DNA of 64,000 bases from Rubellimicrobium aerolatum. GTDB taxonomy: Bacteria > Pseudomonadota > Alphaproteobacteria > Rhodobacterales > Rhodobacteraceae. The position numbers and the translations under genes are program-made. Below the pieces are notes generated by a model. That model made no database searches. It was not told the origin of the DNA and saw only the letters and a program-made list of their open reading frames with translations. This document shows, one piece after another, positions 18,270 to 26,183 of this stretch (within the stretch, counting starts at the first letter, position 1; the number at the start of each line of letters is the position of its first letter). Location of the stretch: positions 116,208 to 180,207 of the forward strand of contig NZ_JAGGJP010000007.1 in NCBI RefSeq assembly GCF_017872975.1. Direction: 5' to 3'.

Positions 18270-18977
18270 ATGGGAATGCCGCCACTTGCAATCTTCATCG
18301 GCGCCATGAAGGCGGGCACGACGACGACGTATCAGATGCTGTCCGAGCATCCCGAGATAGCCGCGAGCCGCAACAAGGAGATCAACTTCTTCTGCCGGGA
18401 GAACGAGGGCTTCGAGGCCCTGCTCGATCAGTTCGAGCCCGACCCGTCCAGGACCAGGTGGTTGCTGGACGTGTCCCCCAACTACGGCAAGAAGTCCCAG
18501 CATCCGGCCGCCGCCGCCCGCATCCAGGCGTATCCGGGCAACAAGGCCCTGTTCTACATCCTTCGCGACCCGGTGGACCGGGTGCGGTCGCACGTCGCCC
18601 ATGCCGTGAAGCGGGGGCGCTGGACGGTCGAGAATCGCGACCGCACCCTCCGCATGATGATCGACATTTCCCGATACGCGGAGCAGATCGCCCATTACGA
18701 GCAGGCCGGGCTCCGGCCGGTGCTCCTGGACTTCGCGGAGATCTCGTCCAATCCGCAGGGGTTCGCCGACCGCATCACCGAGGTTCTGGGAATCGGCCGG
18801 CTCGCCTGCGAGCAGGCCCCGCACCGCCACCGGAGCCGGCCGGTCGCGGACAAGTTCGGGGATGCGGAACGCGCTCTCAGCTGGAGCCTCCTGCGGGACG
18901 ACGTGAGGACCCTCGCCAGCCGCTACGGCTTCCAGCCCGCCCGGGACTGGATCGCGCGGTGGGACGCCATCGCCTGA
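18270..18977 (+). CDS. Sulfotransferase (PAPS-dependent, Sulfotransfer_1)
   Basis: A 235-residue cytosolic-type sulfotransferase that would move sulfate from PAPS to a hydroxyl of a glycan, lipid or small molecule. The 5'-phosphosulfate loop is FIGAMKAGTTTTY (residues 9-21). The 3'-phosphate motif is ILRDPVDRVRSHV (about 97-109) with the conserved Arg and Ser. The start chosen is ATG at 18270 behind AAGGAGA with 9-nt spacing; a longer in-frame extension upstream is Arg-rich and lacks such a site. It is convergent with a rhamnosyltransferase-like gene, suggesting surface-glycan modification. The acceptor is unknown. Confidence 0.88.
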   Translation: MGMPPLAIFIGAMKAGTTTTYQMLSEHPEIAASRNKEINFFCRENEGFEALLDQFEPDPSRTRWLLDVSPNYGKKSQHPAAAARIQAYPGNKALFYILRDPVDRVRSHVAHAVKRGRWTVENRDRTLRMMIDISRYAEQIAHYEQAGLRPVLLDFAEISSNPQGFADRITEVLGIGRLACEQAPHRHRSRPVADKFGDAERALSWSLLRDDVRTLASRYGFQPARDWIARWDAIA

Positions 18978-19010
18978 TCGGGGCGCCCGAGGCCCTGGGC
19001 CCTGGCGCCG

Positions 19011-19031
19011 GGACGGCCGGAGGGGCCGTCC
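19011..19031. terminator. Hairpin between convergent genes
   Basis: Perfect 8-bp arms GGACGGCC (19011-19018) and GGCCGTCC (19024-19031) with loop GGAGG lie between the sulfotransferase and the rhamnosyltransferase-like stop codons. No T-run follows. Confidence 0.45.
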
Positions 19032-19047
19032 CCCTGGTCCGGTCCCT

Positions 19048-19938
19048 CTAGGACGCGGCGCCGCCGGCGAGGTTCGCGAGCGAGGGGAACAGCGTCAGCA
19101 GGTCGCGCGGATCGACGGGCTCCCCGGCGGGGAAGCTCTTCCTGCCGCCGAACTGCACGTCGGACCCCTCGTGATTGGTCCGGATGAAGGCCGGGGCCCG
19201 GCTGTCCAGGATCACGGGAACCTTCGTGTCGACCCGTAGGTGGTGTCCGAGGCCGTAGACGTTGGCGGGCTTGCCCACGGGCGCCCGGTCCTTGTAGGCG
19301 CCCAGGTGGGCCAGCCCCTGGGCGGCCATCGGCAGGCGGTAATCGACGACCTGCGTCAGCCTCCTGCGGCCGCTGTCGAAGGACAGCAGGTAGCCCCGGG
19401 CCAGCGACACGCACGCCCCGACGTTCCCCGGCGTCGCGAAGGCGGCGATCCGGCTCAGGAAGTCGGAGGACAGGGCGTCGTCGTCGTCCAGTCGGACATG
19501 GGCGTAGGTGCCCTCGCCATGACCGGCCTCCGCCAGGAAGTCCCGGATGTGGTCGCCATGGGCGACGGACCGTGCGTCGGGGGGAACCCTGACGATCCGC
19601 ACCCAGCGGTGCCGGGCGCAGGCCTGCTCCAGCGCCGAGAGATGCCGGGGCGGAAGCTCGCTCGACGTGATCACGTAAAGGCGGACGAACTCCTCGGAAG
19701 GGGCCGGCACCTGCGCCGCCAGCGAGGGCAGGGTGAGGTTCTCGAAGAGGAAGTGGTGCAGGGCCAGCCGCTCGTCGTCGAACAGCGTCCGGCGATAGTC
19801 CGCCTCGCTCCGCCCCCGCCCGATCGCCCAGGACTCCCGCTGCGCCACGAGGACGCTGAACCGCATGGTGATCACGATCAGGGGCCTGGCCGAAGCGCGT
19901 CCCCCGTCGGCCGGGGCTGCCCGCGAGCTGATGTCCAC
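19048..19938 (-). CDS. Putative rhamnosyltransferase-like glycosyltransferase
   Basis: A 296-residue GT-A-like protein resembling the putative rhamnosyl transferase family (PF11316). Visible marks are LIVITMRFSVLVAQRESWAIG near the N-terminus (split here: LIVITMRFSVL, then VAQRESW), LALHHFLFENLTLPSLAAQ, and a D-rich metal/nucleotide-sugar motif HVRLDDDDAL (about residues 147-156). FIRTNHEGSDVQ lies near the end. The start is GTG at 19938 behind GGAGGAG with 9-nt spacing. It probably sugar-modifies an exopolysaccharide or envelope glycan, fitting the neighbouring sulfotransferase. The donor sugar is not deducible. Confidence 0.78.
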   Translation of the reverse strand: MDISSRAAPADGGRASARPLIVITMRFSVLVAQRESWAIGRGRSEADYRRTLFDDERLALHHFLFENLTLPSLAAQVPAPSEEFVRLYVITSSELPPRHLSALEQACARHRWVRIVRVPPDARSVAHGDHIRDFLAEAGHGEGTYAHVRLDDDDALSSDFLSRIAAFATPGNVGACVSLARGYLLSFDSGRRRLTQVVDYRLPMAAQGLAHLGAYKDRAPVGKPANVYGLGHHLRVDTKVPVILDSRAPAFIRTNHEGSDVQFGGRKSFPAGEPVDPRDLLTLFPSLANLAGGAAS

Positions 19939-20125
19939 GTTGCCTCACTCCTCCTCGTTCCGCCGCCGCGTCCCTGGCCCGGGCAAACGCTTCGCCGCCG
20001 TCCTGCACCTTGCCGGCGAAAAGCGCCAGTGCCCCGCCGGACGGCCCGTGCGTCCCGTTGTCCAGGGACGGCGCCGGTTCCCGCTTCCTGGCGGCGGCCG
20101 GCCCGCGGCGGTCGCGCCCGCCCGG

Positions 20126-20770
20126 TCAGGGCGATGGCCCGGCGGCACCGGGGGAGGCGCGGATCGTCAGCTCGGCCAGCTCCCCTCCGGCGATGTCGCC
20201 GCGAAGCGCGAGCGCCGCGTCCCGCAGCTCCGGCGGGGCCAGCGCGGGATTGATCTCGCCGGTGCGGGCGCGCTGCGTCACGAGGGGCGCGAGCCGGGCG
20301 CGCTGGGCGGCGTCGAAGCCGAGCCGGGCGAGCGTGTGCTCCTCGGAGGCGAACCTCTCGCCGGGGACCAGCGCCGCGAGCGCCACGTCGCGCTGCCGAA
20401 CCAGGGCCTCGCCGTCGCCGGTCAGCAGCGCCAGCACCTCGGGCGGGGCGAGGTAGAGATCGACCAGCCCTTCCACGTCGGCCAGCCGCACCTCCCAGTC
20501 GCGCCCGTCCTGGGCGATCAGGACCGGCGTGCCGTCGGTCGGCGGGGTCTCCCCGCCACCCCCCGCGAGGCTCGCGGCCACCCGCGCCGCCACCGACTGG
20601 CGGCCCAGCGCGAGCCGGTGCTGCTCCTCGATCCGGCCGAGCACCTGGGCCTGCGCCACGCCCCGGGCGCGCAGCGTCGCCGCCAGCCCGGCGACGAGCA
20701 CCGCGCCGACGAGGACGACGAGGAGCGCGAAGCCCTTTCGGGACGACCGCGACCTGCTAGGATGACGCAT
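20126..20770 (-). CDS. gspK: Type II secretion minor pseudopilin GspK (short)
   Basis: A minor pseudopilin expected at the tip of the T2SS pseudopilus. The prepilin leader MRHPSRSRSSRKGFALLVVL ends at the Gly-Phe cleavage site and is followed by one hydrophobic helix. The remainder, including VEGLVDLYLAPPEVLALL and GEINPALAPPELRDAALAL, resembles the GspK alpha-domain, which normally carries VNVNTA-type segments. At 214 residues it is much shorter than typical GspK (over 300). ATG 20770 has GAGGG 5 nt upstream; an adjacent ATG lies at 20773. The start abuts that of the divergent gspO, so each ribosome-binding site lies inside the other gene. Confidence 0.75.
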   Translation of the reverse strand: MRHPSRSRSSRKGFALLVVLVGAVLVAGLAATLRARGVAQAQVLGRIEEQHRLALGRQSVAARVAASLAGGGGETPPTDGTPVLIAQDGRDWEVRLADVEGLVDLYLAPPEVLALLTGDGEALVRQRDVALAALVPGERFASEEHTLARLGFDAAQRARLAPLVTQRARTGEINPALAPPELRDAALALRGDIAGGELAELTIRASPGAAGPSP

Positions 20771-20771
20771 C

Positions 20772-21326
20772 ATGACCCTCGGCCCCTTCCTCCTCCCGGC
20801 GATCGCCCTGGCCCATGGCGCGAGCCTCGCCGTCGCGGCCGGCGTGGCCGAGCCCCGGCGGGTGGCGCTCGGCCTGTGCCTCGTCCCCGCCCTCGTCTGG
20901 CTCAGCGCGACGGACCTCCGCCGGGGCGAGATCCCCGACGAGTCCGTGGCGATCATCGCTCTCGCGGGGCTGGGTTTCCAGTGGCATCGGCTCGGCCTGG
21001 GGCTGCCGCTCCTGGCCGAGGCCGCGGCGGCGGCGCTGGCGACCGGGCTCCTCTGGCTGGCCGGGGGGCTCCACTTCCGCCGCACGGGCGAGGAGGCCCT
21101 CGGCATCGGCGACGCCAAGCTGATCGGTGCGGGGACGCTGGCGGTCGGGGCCGCCTCGCTCTGGGCGCTCGTGCTGGTCGCCGCGCTGGGCGGGATCGCG
21201 GCCGGGCTGCTTGCCCGCCGCCGCGCCGGGCCGGACGCGGCGAAGGGCATTCCGTTCGGGCCCTTTCTGGCCTACTCCATCCTCGTCCTCACGTTGTTTC
21301 CCATCGCAGGTCCGGTTTCCACATGA
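20772..21326 (+). CDS. gspO: Prepilin peptidase (A24 family)
   Basis: A 184-residue membrane aspartyl protease that cleaves, and may methylate, pseudopilin leaders. The two catalytic aspartates lie in ATDLRRGEIPDES and in GIGDAKLIGAG (GxGD motif). It lacks the N-terminal zinc/methyltransferase domain of long PilD proteins, so it is the short, peptidase-only form. AGGA lies about 9 nt upstream of ATG 20772. Its stop overlaps the gspG start (ATGA), so protease and major pseudopilin are coupled. Confidence 0.9.
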   Translation: MTLGPFLLPAIALAHGASLAVAAGVAEPRRVALGLCLVPALVWLSATDLRRGEIPDESVAIIALAGLGFQWHRLGLGLPLLAEAAAAALATGLLWLAGGLHFRRTGEEALGIGDAKLIGAGTLAVGAASLWALVLVAALGGIAAGLLARRRAGPDAAKGIPFGPFLAYSILVLTLFPIAGPVST

Positions 21327-21763
21327 CGCCTCAACTCCGACAGCAGGCCCGGCGCCACCCTCGACGCGGGGTGACCCTCCTCGAGATGCTCGTCGTCCTC
21401 GCCATCATCGCGCTGGTGATCGGGCTGGGCGCGCCCCGTCTGATCGACAGCTTCGGCCGCGCGCGGTCGCAGGCGGCCGAGGTCGCGATGGCCTCGCTCA
21501 AGGGGGCGGTGCAGCTCTACTTCGTAGACACCGGCCGCTACCCCTCCGAGGCCGAGGGGCTCGGGGCGCTCATGGCGCCACCCGCTGGCGTGGCGGGCTG
21601 GCGCGGCCCCTATCTCGACGGCGACGAGGACCTGACCGATCCCTGGGGCCGGCCGTTCCTCTACCGCTCGCCGGGGGCGGAGGGTCGGCCGTTCGAGCTG
21701 GCCACCTTCGGGCGCGACGGTCAGTCCGGCGGCGGCGGCGAGGACAGCGACATCTCGCTCTGA
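21323..21763 (+). CDS. gspG: Type II secretion major pseudopilin GspG
   Basis: A 146-residue major pseudopilin. The leader ends RRHPRRG and is followed by VTLLEMLVVLAIIALVIGLG, with Glu5 of the mature protein conserved. The C-terminal part has the GspG pattern YFVDTGRYPSEAEGLGAL and DPWGRPFLYRSPG, where the acidic residues bind calcium in the family. It overlaps gspO by 4 nt at its start. Its last 43 bp overlap the 3' end of gspJ on the other strand. Confidence 0.95.
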   Translation: MTPQLRQQARRHPRRGVTLLEMLVVLAIIALVIGLGAPRLIDSFGRARSQAAEVAMASLKGAVQLYFVDTGRYPSEAEGLGALMAPPAGVAGWRGPYLDGDEDLTDPWGRPFLYRSPGAEGRPFELATFGRDGQSGGGGEDSDISL

Positions 21764-22395
21764 CGGGCCAGGAGGGCGGGGATCACGGTCAGCGGCGGCA
21801 GAGGCCCCCCGGGTCCGGCATACTCGATCCGCACGAGGTCGGGCGGCCCGGCCGTGGCCGGCCACTCGTCCTGCCATGTCGGCGCGGCCGAGAGGGTCGG
21901 GTCGCCGAAATAGCCGATCCGCAGCCCGCCCCCGGACGACAAGGCCACGCGCCGCGCGACGGTCCCGTCGAGCGCGGCGACCTCGACCACCGCCGCGCCG
22001 GCGTCGTCCGCCGTCAGGCTGACCCGGGAGGGCTCGGCGGCGCTGAAGGGGGGGGCGTCGGTCAGCATCTCGAAGCGGAGCGCCTCGGCATCGCCCTCGA
22101 AGGCGGCCGTGCGCGGGGCGGCCTCGATCCAGCCCCGGAGCGTGTGCCGGGCCAGCAGCAGGTCGGCCGCCGCGCCCGCCTCGCCTACCCGCAGCGACGC
22201 CCGGCCGGTCAGGCCGAGCAGCGTGGCGAGCGCCAGCGCCATGACCGCCATCAGCGCCAGGGACAGCATCAGTTCCAGCAGCGAGATGCCCGCGCGGGGG
22301 TTGCGCTGGCCCCGCCCGCGCCGAAGTTGACAGCTGTCAACTCTCGGCCGGGCCCCGCCCGCGCGGGGAGGGCGTTGGCCCGGCCCGGGCCTCAT
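21721..22395 (-). CDS. gspJ: Type II secretion minor pseudopilin GspJ
   Basis: A 224-residue minor pseudopilin. A long basic leader ends NPRAG, followed by ISLLELMLSLALMAVMALAL with Glu5. The rest is beta-rich and ends RQSEMSLSSPPPPD. Size and place after gspI identify it as GspJ rather than GspH. The start is the ATG overlapping the gspI stop (ATGA); this gives an unusually long leader of about 35 residues. An 18-bp perfect palindrome (22325-22342) lies within the leader coding region. Confidence 0.8.
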   Translation of the reverse strand: MRPGPGQRPPRAGGARPRVDSCQLRRGRGQRNPRAGISLLELMLSLALMAVMALALATLLGLTGRASLRVGEAGAAADLLLARHTLRGWIEAAPRTAAFEGDAEALRFEMLTDAPPFSAAEPSRVSLTADDAGAAVVEVAALDGTVARRVALSSGGGLRIGYFGDPTLSAAPTWQDEWPATAGPPDLVRIEYAGPGGPLPPLTVIPALLARQSEMSLSSPPPPD

Positions 22396-22778
22396 GGCCC
22401 GTCCTCGCGCAGCAGGACCCGGAGCGTCACCGGCCGGTCCTCGCGGCCGTCGCGCCAGGCGCTCACCGTGACCTCGACGAGGCCCGCGCCGAGGTCCGCC
22501 GACGGCTCGGCCTCGGTGAGCCGCCAGAGGAGGTCGGGCGCGGCGCTCCCCTGGGCGAGGGCCGGGTCGCGCGTCACGAGGTATTCGTCCGCGACGGACC
22601 GGGCGAGCTCGGCCAGCCAGGCGCGGTCGGCGCGGTCGGCGGACTGGCCCAGGGTCCAGCTCACCCCGGAGAGCGCGGTGCCGACGAGGAGCGCGAGGAT
22701 CGCCATGGCGACCAGCGCCTCGATCAGCGTGAAGCCGCGCCGCGCCGGGCGGCGGGGGGGGTCAGAGGGCCAGGTCAT
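22392..22778 (-). CDS. gspI: Type II secretion minor pseudopilin GspI
   Basis: A 128-residue minor pseudopilin with leader RRPARRG and helix FTLIEALVAMAILALLVGTA. LGQSADRADRAWLAELARSVADEYL resembles GspI (in pieces: LGQSADRADR, then ARSVADEYL). The size is typical. ATG 22778 overlaps the end of gspF by 17 bp; an upstream in-frame ATG at 22796 would overlap by 35 bp. Neither has a strong Shine-Dalgarno, suggesting translational coupling. Confidence 0.85.
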   Translation of the reverse strand: MTWPSDPPRRPARRGFTLIEALVAMAILALLVGTALSGVSWTLGQSADRADRAWLAELARSVADEYLVTRDPALAQGSAAPDLLWRLTEAEPSADLGAGLVEVTVSAWRDGREDRPVTLRVLLREDGP

Positions 22779-23970
22779 TGATCGCGAAGACCGCATCCAT
22801 GATGGAATAGACGAGCGTGCCGACGATGCCGCCGATCACCAGGGTCAGCACGGGGGTCAGCAGTTGCAGCAGCCGCCGGCTGCGCCGGTCGAGCCGGTCG
22901 GCCTGGGTCTCGGCCAGGGACTCGAGCACCGGGACGAGGGTGTTGGCCTCCTCGCCGATGCGGAACAGCTCGCGCGCCATCGCCGGGAGGCGGCGGTCGG
23001 CGGCGAGGGCGGCGTGGGCGCGGCCGCCGTTCTCCAGCTCGGTCGCGGCGGCGAGGGCGGTGGCGGCGAAGGGCGCGCCGCGGTCGAACTCGGCCACGGC
23101 GCGCAGCGATCCGGCGAGAGGGCGGCCGGCCCGCAGGAGCAGCGCCAGCGACCGCAGGAGCGTCAGGAGCGCCGCGTCCCGCGCGAGGTCGCCGACCACC
23201 GGCAGGGCCAGCATGAGCCGCGCGCCGATCGCGCGGAAGCCCATGTAGGCCACGAAGCCCGCGCCGACGAGCCCGGCCAGGAGCCAGGGCCAGCGCGTCG
23301 TCACGAGGTCTCCGATGGCGAGGAAGGTCGCCACGGCGGCGGGCGGCGGGCGGTCCTGGGCCGTGAAGATCGGGGCGAGCGCGGGTGCGAGCGTCAGCGC
23401 CACGATCAGCACCACGGCCAGGGCGGCGGCGATCAGGAGCGCCGGGTAGATCAGCGCCCCCGCCACCTGCGAGCGGAGCTGGTCCTGCCGCCGCAGCAGC
23501 CGGGCCAGCTCGGCCAGTTGCTCGGCCAGCGCCGTGGAGGCCTCGCCCGCGCGCAGGAGGGCCAGGAACACGGGGGCGACGCGGGGGCCGGCCTGGGCGA
23601 AGGCGTCGGGCAGGGCGGTGCCCTCGGCCACCAGGCGGGCGACGCGGGACAGGCGGGCGCGGGTGTCGGCGCCCTCCGCCCCCTCGGACAGCAGGTGCAG
23701 CATGTCGAGCACCGGCAACCGCACGCGCAGCATCGTGGCCATCTCCTCGGCCAAGGCCGCCTGGGCGGCGAGCGTCATGCGGGTGCCGAACAGGGGGATG
23801 TCGCGGCGATACCAGGGCACGCGGATGGCGTGCCGGGACTCGCCCAGGTCCACCACCGAGAGGCCGGTGGCGGAGAGCGTCCGGAAGGCGGCCTGCTCGG
23901 ACGGGGCCTCGATCTCGCCGGTCTCAACCCGGCCGGCTTCGGTGTAGGCCCTGTAGGCGAAGATCGGCAT
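22762..23970 (-). CDS. gspF: Type II secretion inner-membrane platform protein GspF
   Basis: A 402-residue polytopic protein that couples the GspE ATPase to pseudopilus assembly. It starts MPIFAYRAYTEAGRVETGEI and has two T2SSF domains, each ending in membrane helices: GALIYPALLIAAALAVVLIV after the first and LLQLLTPVLTLVIGGIVGTL near the end. The segments LALLRAGEASTALAEQL and LFRIGEEANTLVPVLES are the family's conserved repeats. The length is normal. It lies 104 bp downstream of gspC in the L-M-C-F-I-J transcription direction. Confidence 0.95.
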   Translation of the reverse strand: MPIFAYRAYTEAGRVETGEIEAPSEQAAFRTLSATGLSVVDLGESRHAIRVPWYRRDIPLFGTRMTLAAQAALAEEMATMLRVRLPVLDMLHLLSEGAEGADTRARLSRVARLVAEGTALPDAFAQAGPRVAPVFLALLRAGEASTALAEQLAELARLLRRQDQLRSQVAGALIYPALLIAAALAVVLIVALTLAPALAPIFTAQDRPPPAAVATFLAIGDLVTTRWPWLLAGLVGAGFVAYMGFRAIGARLMLALPVVGDLARDAALLTLLRSLALLLRAGRPLAGSLRAVAEFDRGAPFAATALAAATELENGGRAHAALAADRRLPAMARELFRIGEEANTLVPVLESLAETQADRLDRRSRRLLQLLTPVLTLVIGGIVGTLVYSIMDAVFAINDLAL

Positions 23971-24074
23971 GGTGGCCTCCCTGGTCGGTCAGAGCATCGG
24001 TCCGGCGTCGTCCCGCCTCACGCCGTCGTTCTCGCGCGCGATCGCTGGCCCGCGCCCCTATCGCCGGGGCCCGG

Positions 24075-24596
24075 CTAGTCGGGATACAGCTCGATGGTGA
24101 CCCGCCGGCCGGCGACCTCGACCACCACGGCGCCGGGGCCGATCTCGCGGACGCGCGCGCCGGCGATCTCGTCGCCCTCGCGGACGACATGGCTCTGGCC
24201 GTCGTCGAGCGTCTGGAGGATGGCCGACCGGCGGCCGCCCTGGTCCAGGAAGCCCACCATGCGGAGCGGCGCGAGGTCGGCCGGGGCCTCCTCCGGGCCG
24301 GGCCCGACGGGCGCGGGGGCGGCCGCGCCGGCCGGGGCGGCGGCGTCCGCCGTGGCGAGCCGTCCCGGCCGGAACAGCGCGCGGGATGCCACCGCCTCCA
24401 CGTCGGCCTGCCAGTCGCGCGCGGCCGCGTCCACCGGCGCGCCGGCGGACTCCTCGGGCGGCGTGCCGGGGTCCGCCAGGACCGGGCCGCCGGAGGGCGC
24501 GGCCGGGGCCGTCTCCAGTCGCCACCAGCCCGTCGCCGCGCAGGCCGCGACGACCGCCAGATGCGCCAGGGGCGGCCAATAGCCGAGGAGCGCCAT
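24075..24596 (-). CDS. gspC: GspC-like T2SS inner-membrane protein (HR domain, no PDZ)
   Basis: A 173-residue protein with an N-terminal membrane helix (LAHLAVVAACAATGWW), a Pro/Ala-rich linker, and a C-terminal beta domain LRMVGFLDQGGRRSAILQ then VREGDEIAGARVREIGPGAV. The latter resembles the homology region of GspC, which contacts the GspD secretin. The PDZ or coiled-coil domain of classical GspC is absent; GspN/GspP-like naming is possible. The start overlaps the gspM stop by one base (TGATG). Confidence 0.75.
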   Translation of the reverse strand: MALLGYWPPLAHLAVVAACAATGWWRLETAPAAPSGGPVLADPGTPPEESAGAPVDAAARDWQADVEAVASRALFRPGRLATADAAAPAGAAAPAPVGPGPEEAPADLAPLRMVGFLDQGGRRSAILQTLDDGQSHVVREGDEIAGARVREIGPGAVVVEVAGRRVTIELYPD

Positions 24597-25126
24597 CAGC
24601 CGCCGCCCTCGGTCCAGAAGCCCCAGGCCGCGAGCCGGAACGCGACGGGGGCAAGGCCCCCCTCGGCCCGCCGCCGCGCCTCGTCGCGCAGGGTGAGCTG
24701 CGACACCGCGATGGGCGGTTGGGCCGATTCGAGCGCGGCGAGGAAGCGGGCGAGGTCCGCCAGCTCGCCTTCCCCCTCGATCACGACGCCGACGGCGGGC
24801 AGCGTCAGGTCCTCGGGCGGGGGTTGGCCCCCGAAGGTGGAGGGCTCCAGGCCGTTCTGGCGGGCCAGATCGACAACGCCCTGCTGAAGGGCCAGCGCCG
24901 CGTCCGCCGCCGTCGCGGCGGGGCGGGCGATCTCCGGGCCCGGCGCGTCGCCCGCCGTGGCCCGGTCCAGCTCGCGGATGCGGGCGGCGATGGCCTCGGC
25001 CTCGGCGCGCAGCGCCTCGATCCGGACGACCGTCGCCTCGATCCGGTCCTGTCCCGGCGCGGTCAGGCCGGCGACGATCCCGCCCGCCAGCGCGACCAGC
25101 GCGAGCAGGAGGGCGAGCCCCTTCAT
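24596..25126 (-). CDS. gspM: GspM-like T2SS assembly protein
   Basis: A 176-residue protein with one N-terminal membrane helix (MKGLALLLALVALAGGIVAG), a short coiled coil (EATVVRIEALRAEAEAIAAR) and a ferredoxin-like C-terminal domain (ADLARFLAALESAQPPIAVS). This is the GspM layout, which in the family partners GspL. It overlaps gspL by 4 nt at the start and gspC by 1 nt at the end. Sequence identity to reference GspM is low by eye; position and architecture carry the call. Confidence 0.78.
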   Translation of the reverse strand: MKGLALLLALVALAGGIVAGLTAPGQDRIEATVVRIEALRAEAEAIAARIRELDRATAGDAPGPEIARPAATAADAALALQQGVVDLARQNGLEPSTFGGQPPPEDLTLPAVGVVIEGEGELADLARFLAALESAQPPIAVSQLTLRDEARRRAEGGLAPVAFRLAAWGFWTEGGG

Positions 25127-26127
25127 TCGAGGCCCGCCGGGGCGGCCGCCTCGATGGTCAGCTGGAACCGGCTTTCCCCGGTGGACGAATCGAGGACGAT
25201 GCTGCCCTCGGGCGCGACCGAGGCGACCCAGGGCAGCGCCTGGAGGGCGGCGATCACCGCCGAGATGTCCGACCGCGCGAAGCCTGTGAGCCGCCACGTC
25301 CGGCCATCGACCGCCAGCGAGGAGATCCAGACCCCATCGTCGAGCGCCTGCGTCAGCCCGGAAAGCTGGGCCAGCCGGCCGCTTTCCGAGACCAGCCGGG
25401 CCTCGTCGCGGATGCGCGCCGCCGCCGCGCTGTCGCGCGCCTCGGCCTCGGCGCGGGCCGCCGCCGCGCGGTCGCCGAGCGCCGCGATCTCGGCCCGGAG
25501 CGCCCGCTCGGCCGCGTTCATCTCGGCCAGCCGCCAGGCCTGCGCGCCCAGCACGGCAAGGAGCACGAGCCCCGCCAGGATCGGCGCCGCGCGGTTCCAG
25601 ACCCATTGCGGCCGGTCGGCCCGTCGGCGGTTGTCGATCAGGGGGGCCAGTTCCGCCCTGTCCGCGACCACGACGCGACGCGGCTCGGCGGGGCAGGCCC
25701 GCAGGAGCGCGGTCAGGCTGTCCTGCTTGAGCACGAAGACCTCGTAGTCCGCCTTCCCGGCGCGGGTGCCGACGGGGCGCGAGCGCCAGAGCAGCCCGGC
25801 GGCCCCGGCCGGCAGGCTTTGGCGCATCTGGAGCGCGATGGCGGCCTCGGCGTCGCGGCGGGCGGCGGCGGGGATGGCGACCGACTTGCGGAGGAACAGC
25901 GACGGGGCGAGGGCCACGTCGAAGGGACGACCGTCCCGCCCCGCCGCGGCGAGGAGGGCGGTCGCCGCCGGGTCGGGGGGCAGGGCGGCCAGCGTCAGCA
26001 CCCGCACCCGGCGCGGCGGCAGGCCGGCGCGGAACAGGCCGGCCGGCAGCGCCGCGTCGATCCCGCCGCGCAGCCGCGCGCCGGCCGAGGCGATCCCCTG
26101 GCTCCCGATCCCGCCGAACGCACCCAC
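25123..26127 (-). CDS. gspL: GspL-like T2SS assembly protein
   Basis: A 334-residue bitopic protein. The cytoplasmic half (residues 1-180) should hold the actin-like fold that recruits GspE. One membrane helix follows (AAPILAGLVLLAVLGAQAW), then an Ala/Glu/Arg coiled coil and a periplasmic PilN/GspL-type domain (GRLAQLSGLTQALDDGVWIS, DISAVIAALQALPWVASV). It is the first gene of the L-M-C-F-I-J unit and is divergent from gspE across 56 bp. An imperfect palindrome with CTGTCC and GAACAG half-sites (26161-26181) lies in that gap. Confidence 0.82.
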   Translation of the reverse strand: MGAFGGIGSQGIASAGARLRGGIDAALPAGLFRAGLPPRRVRVLTLAALPPDPAATALLAAAGRDGRPFDVALAPSLFLRKSVAIPAAARRDAEAAIALQMRQSLPAGAAGLLWRSRPVGTRAGKADYEVFVLKQDSLTALLRACPAEPRRVVVADRAELAPLIDNRRRADRPQWVWNRAAPILAGLVLLAVLGAQAWRLAEMNAAERALRAEIAALGDRAAAARAEAEARDSAAAARIRDEARLVSESGRLAQLSGLTQALDDGVWISSLAVDGRTWRLTGFARSDISAVIAALQALPWVASVAPEGSIVLDSSTGESRFQLTIEAAAPAGLE

Positions 26128-26183
26128 GCACCAACCCCATTGACGGGCCGACGCCGCCCGCTGTCCATTGTCCGTGAACAGTA

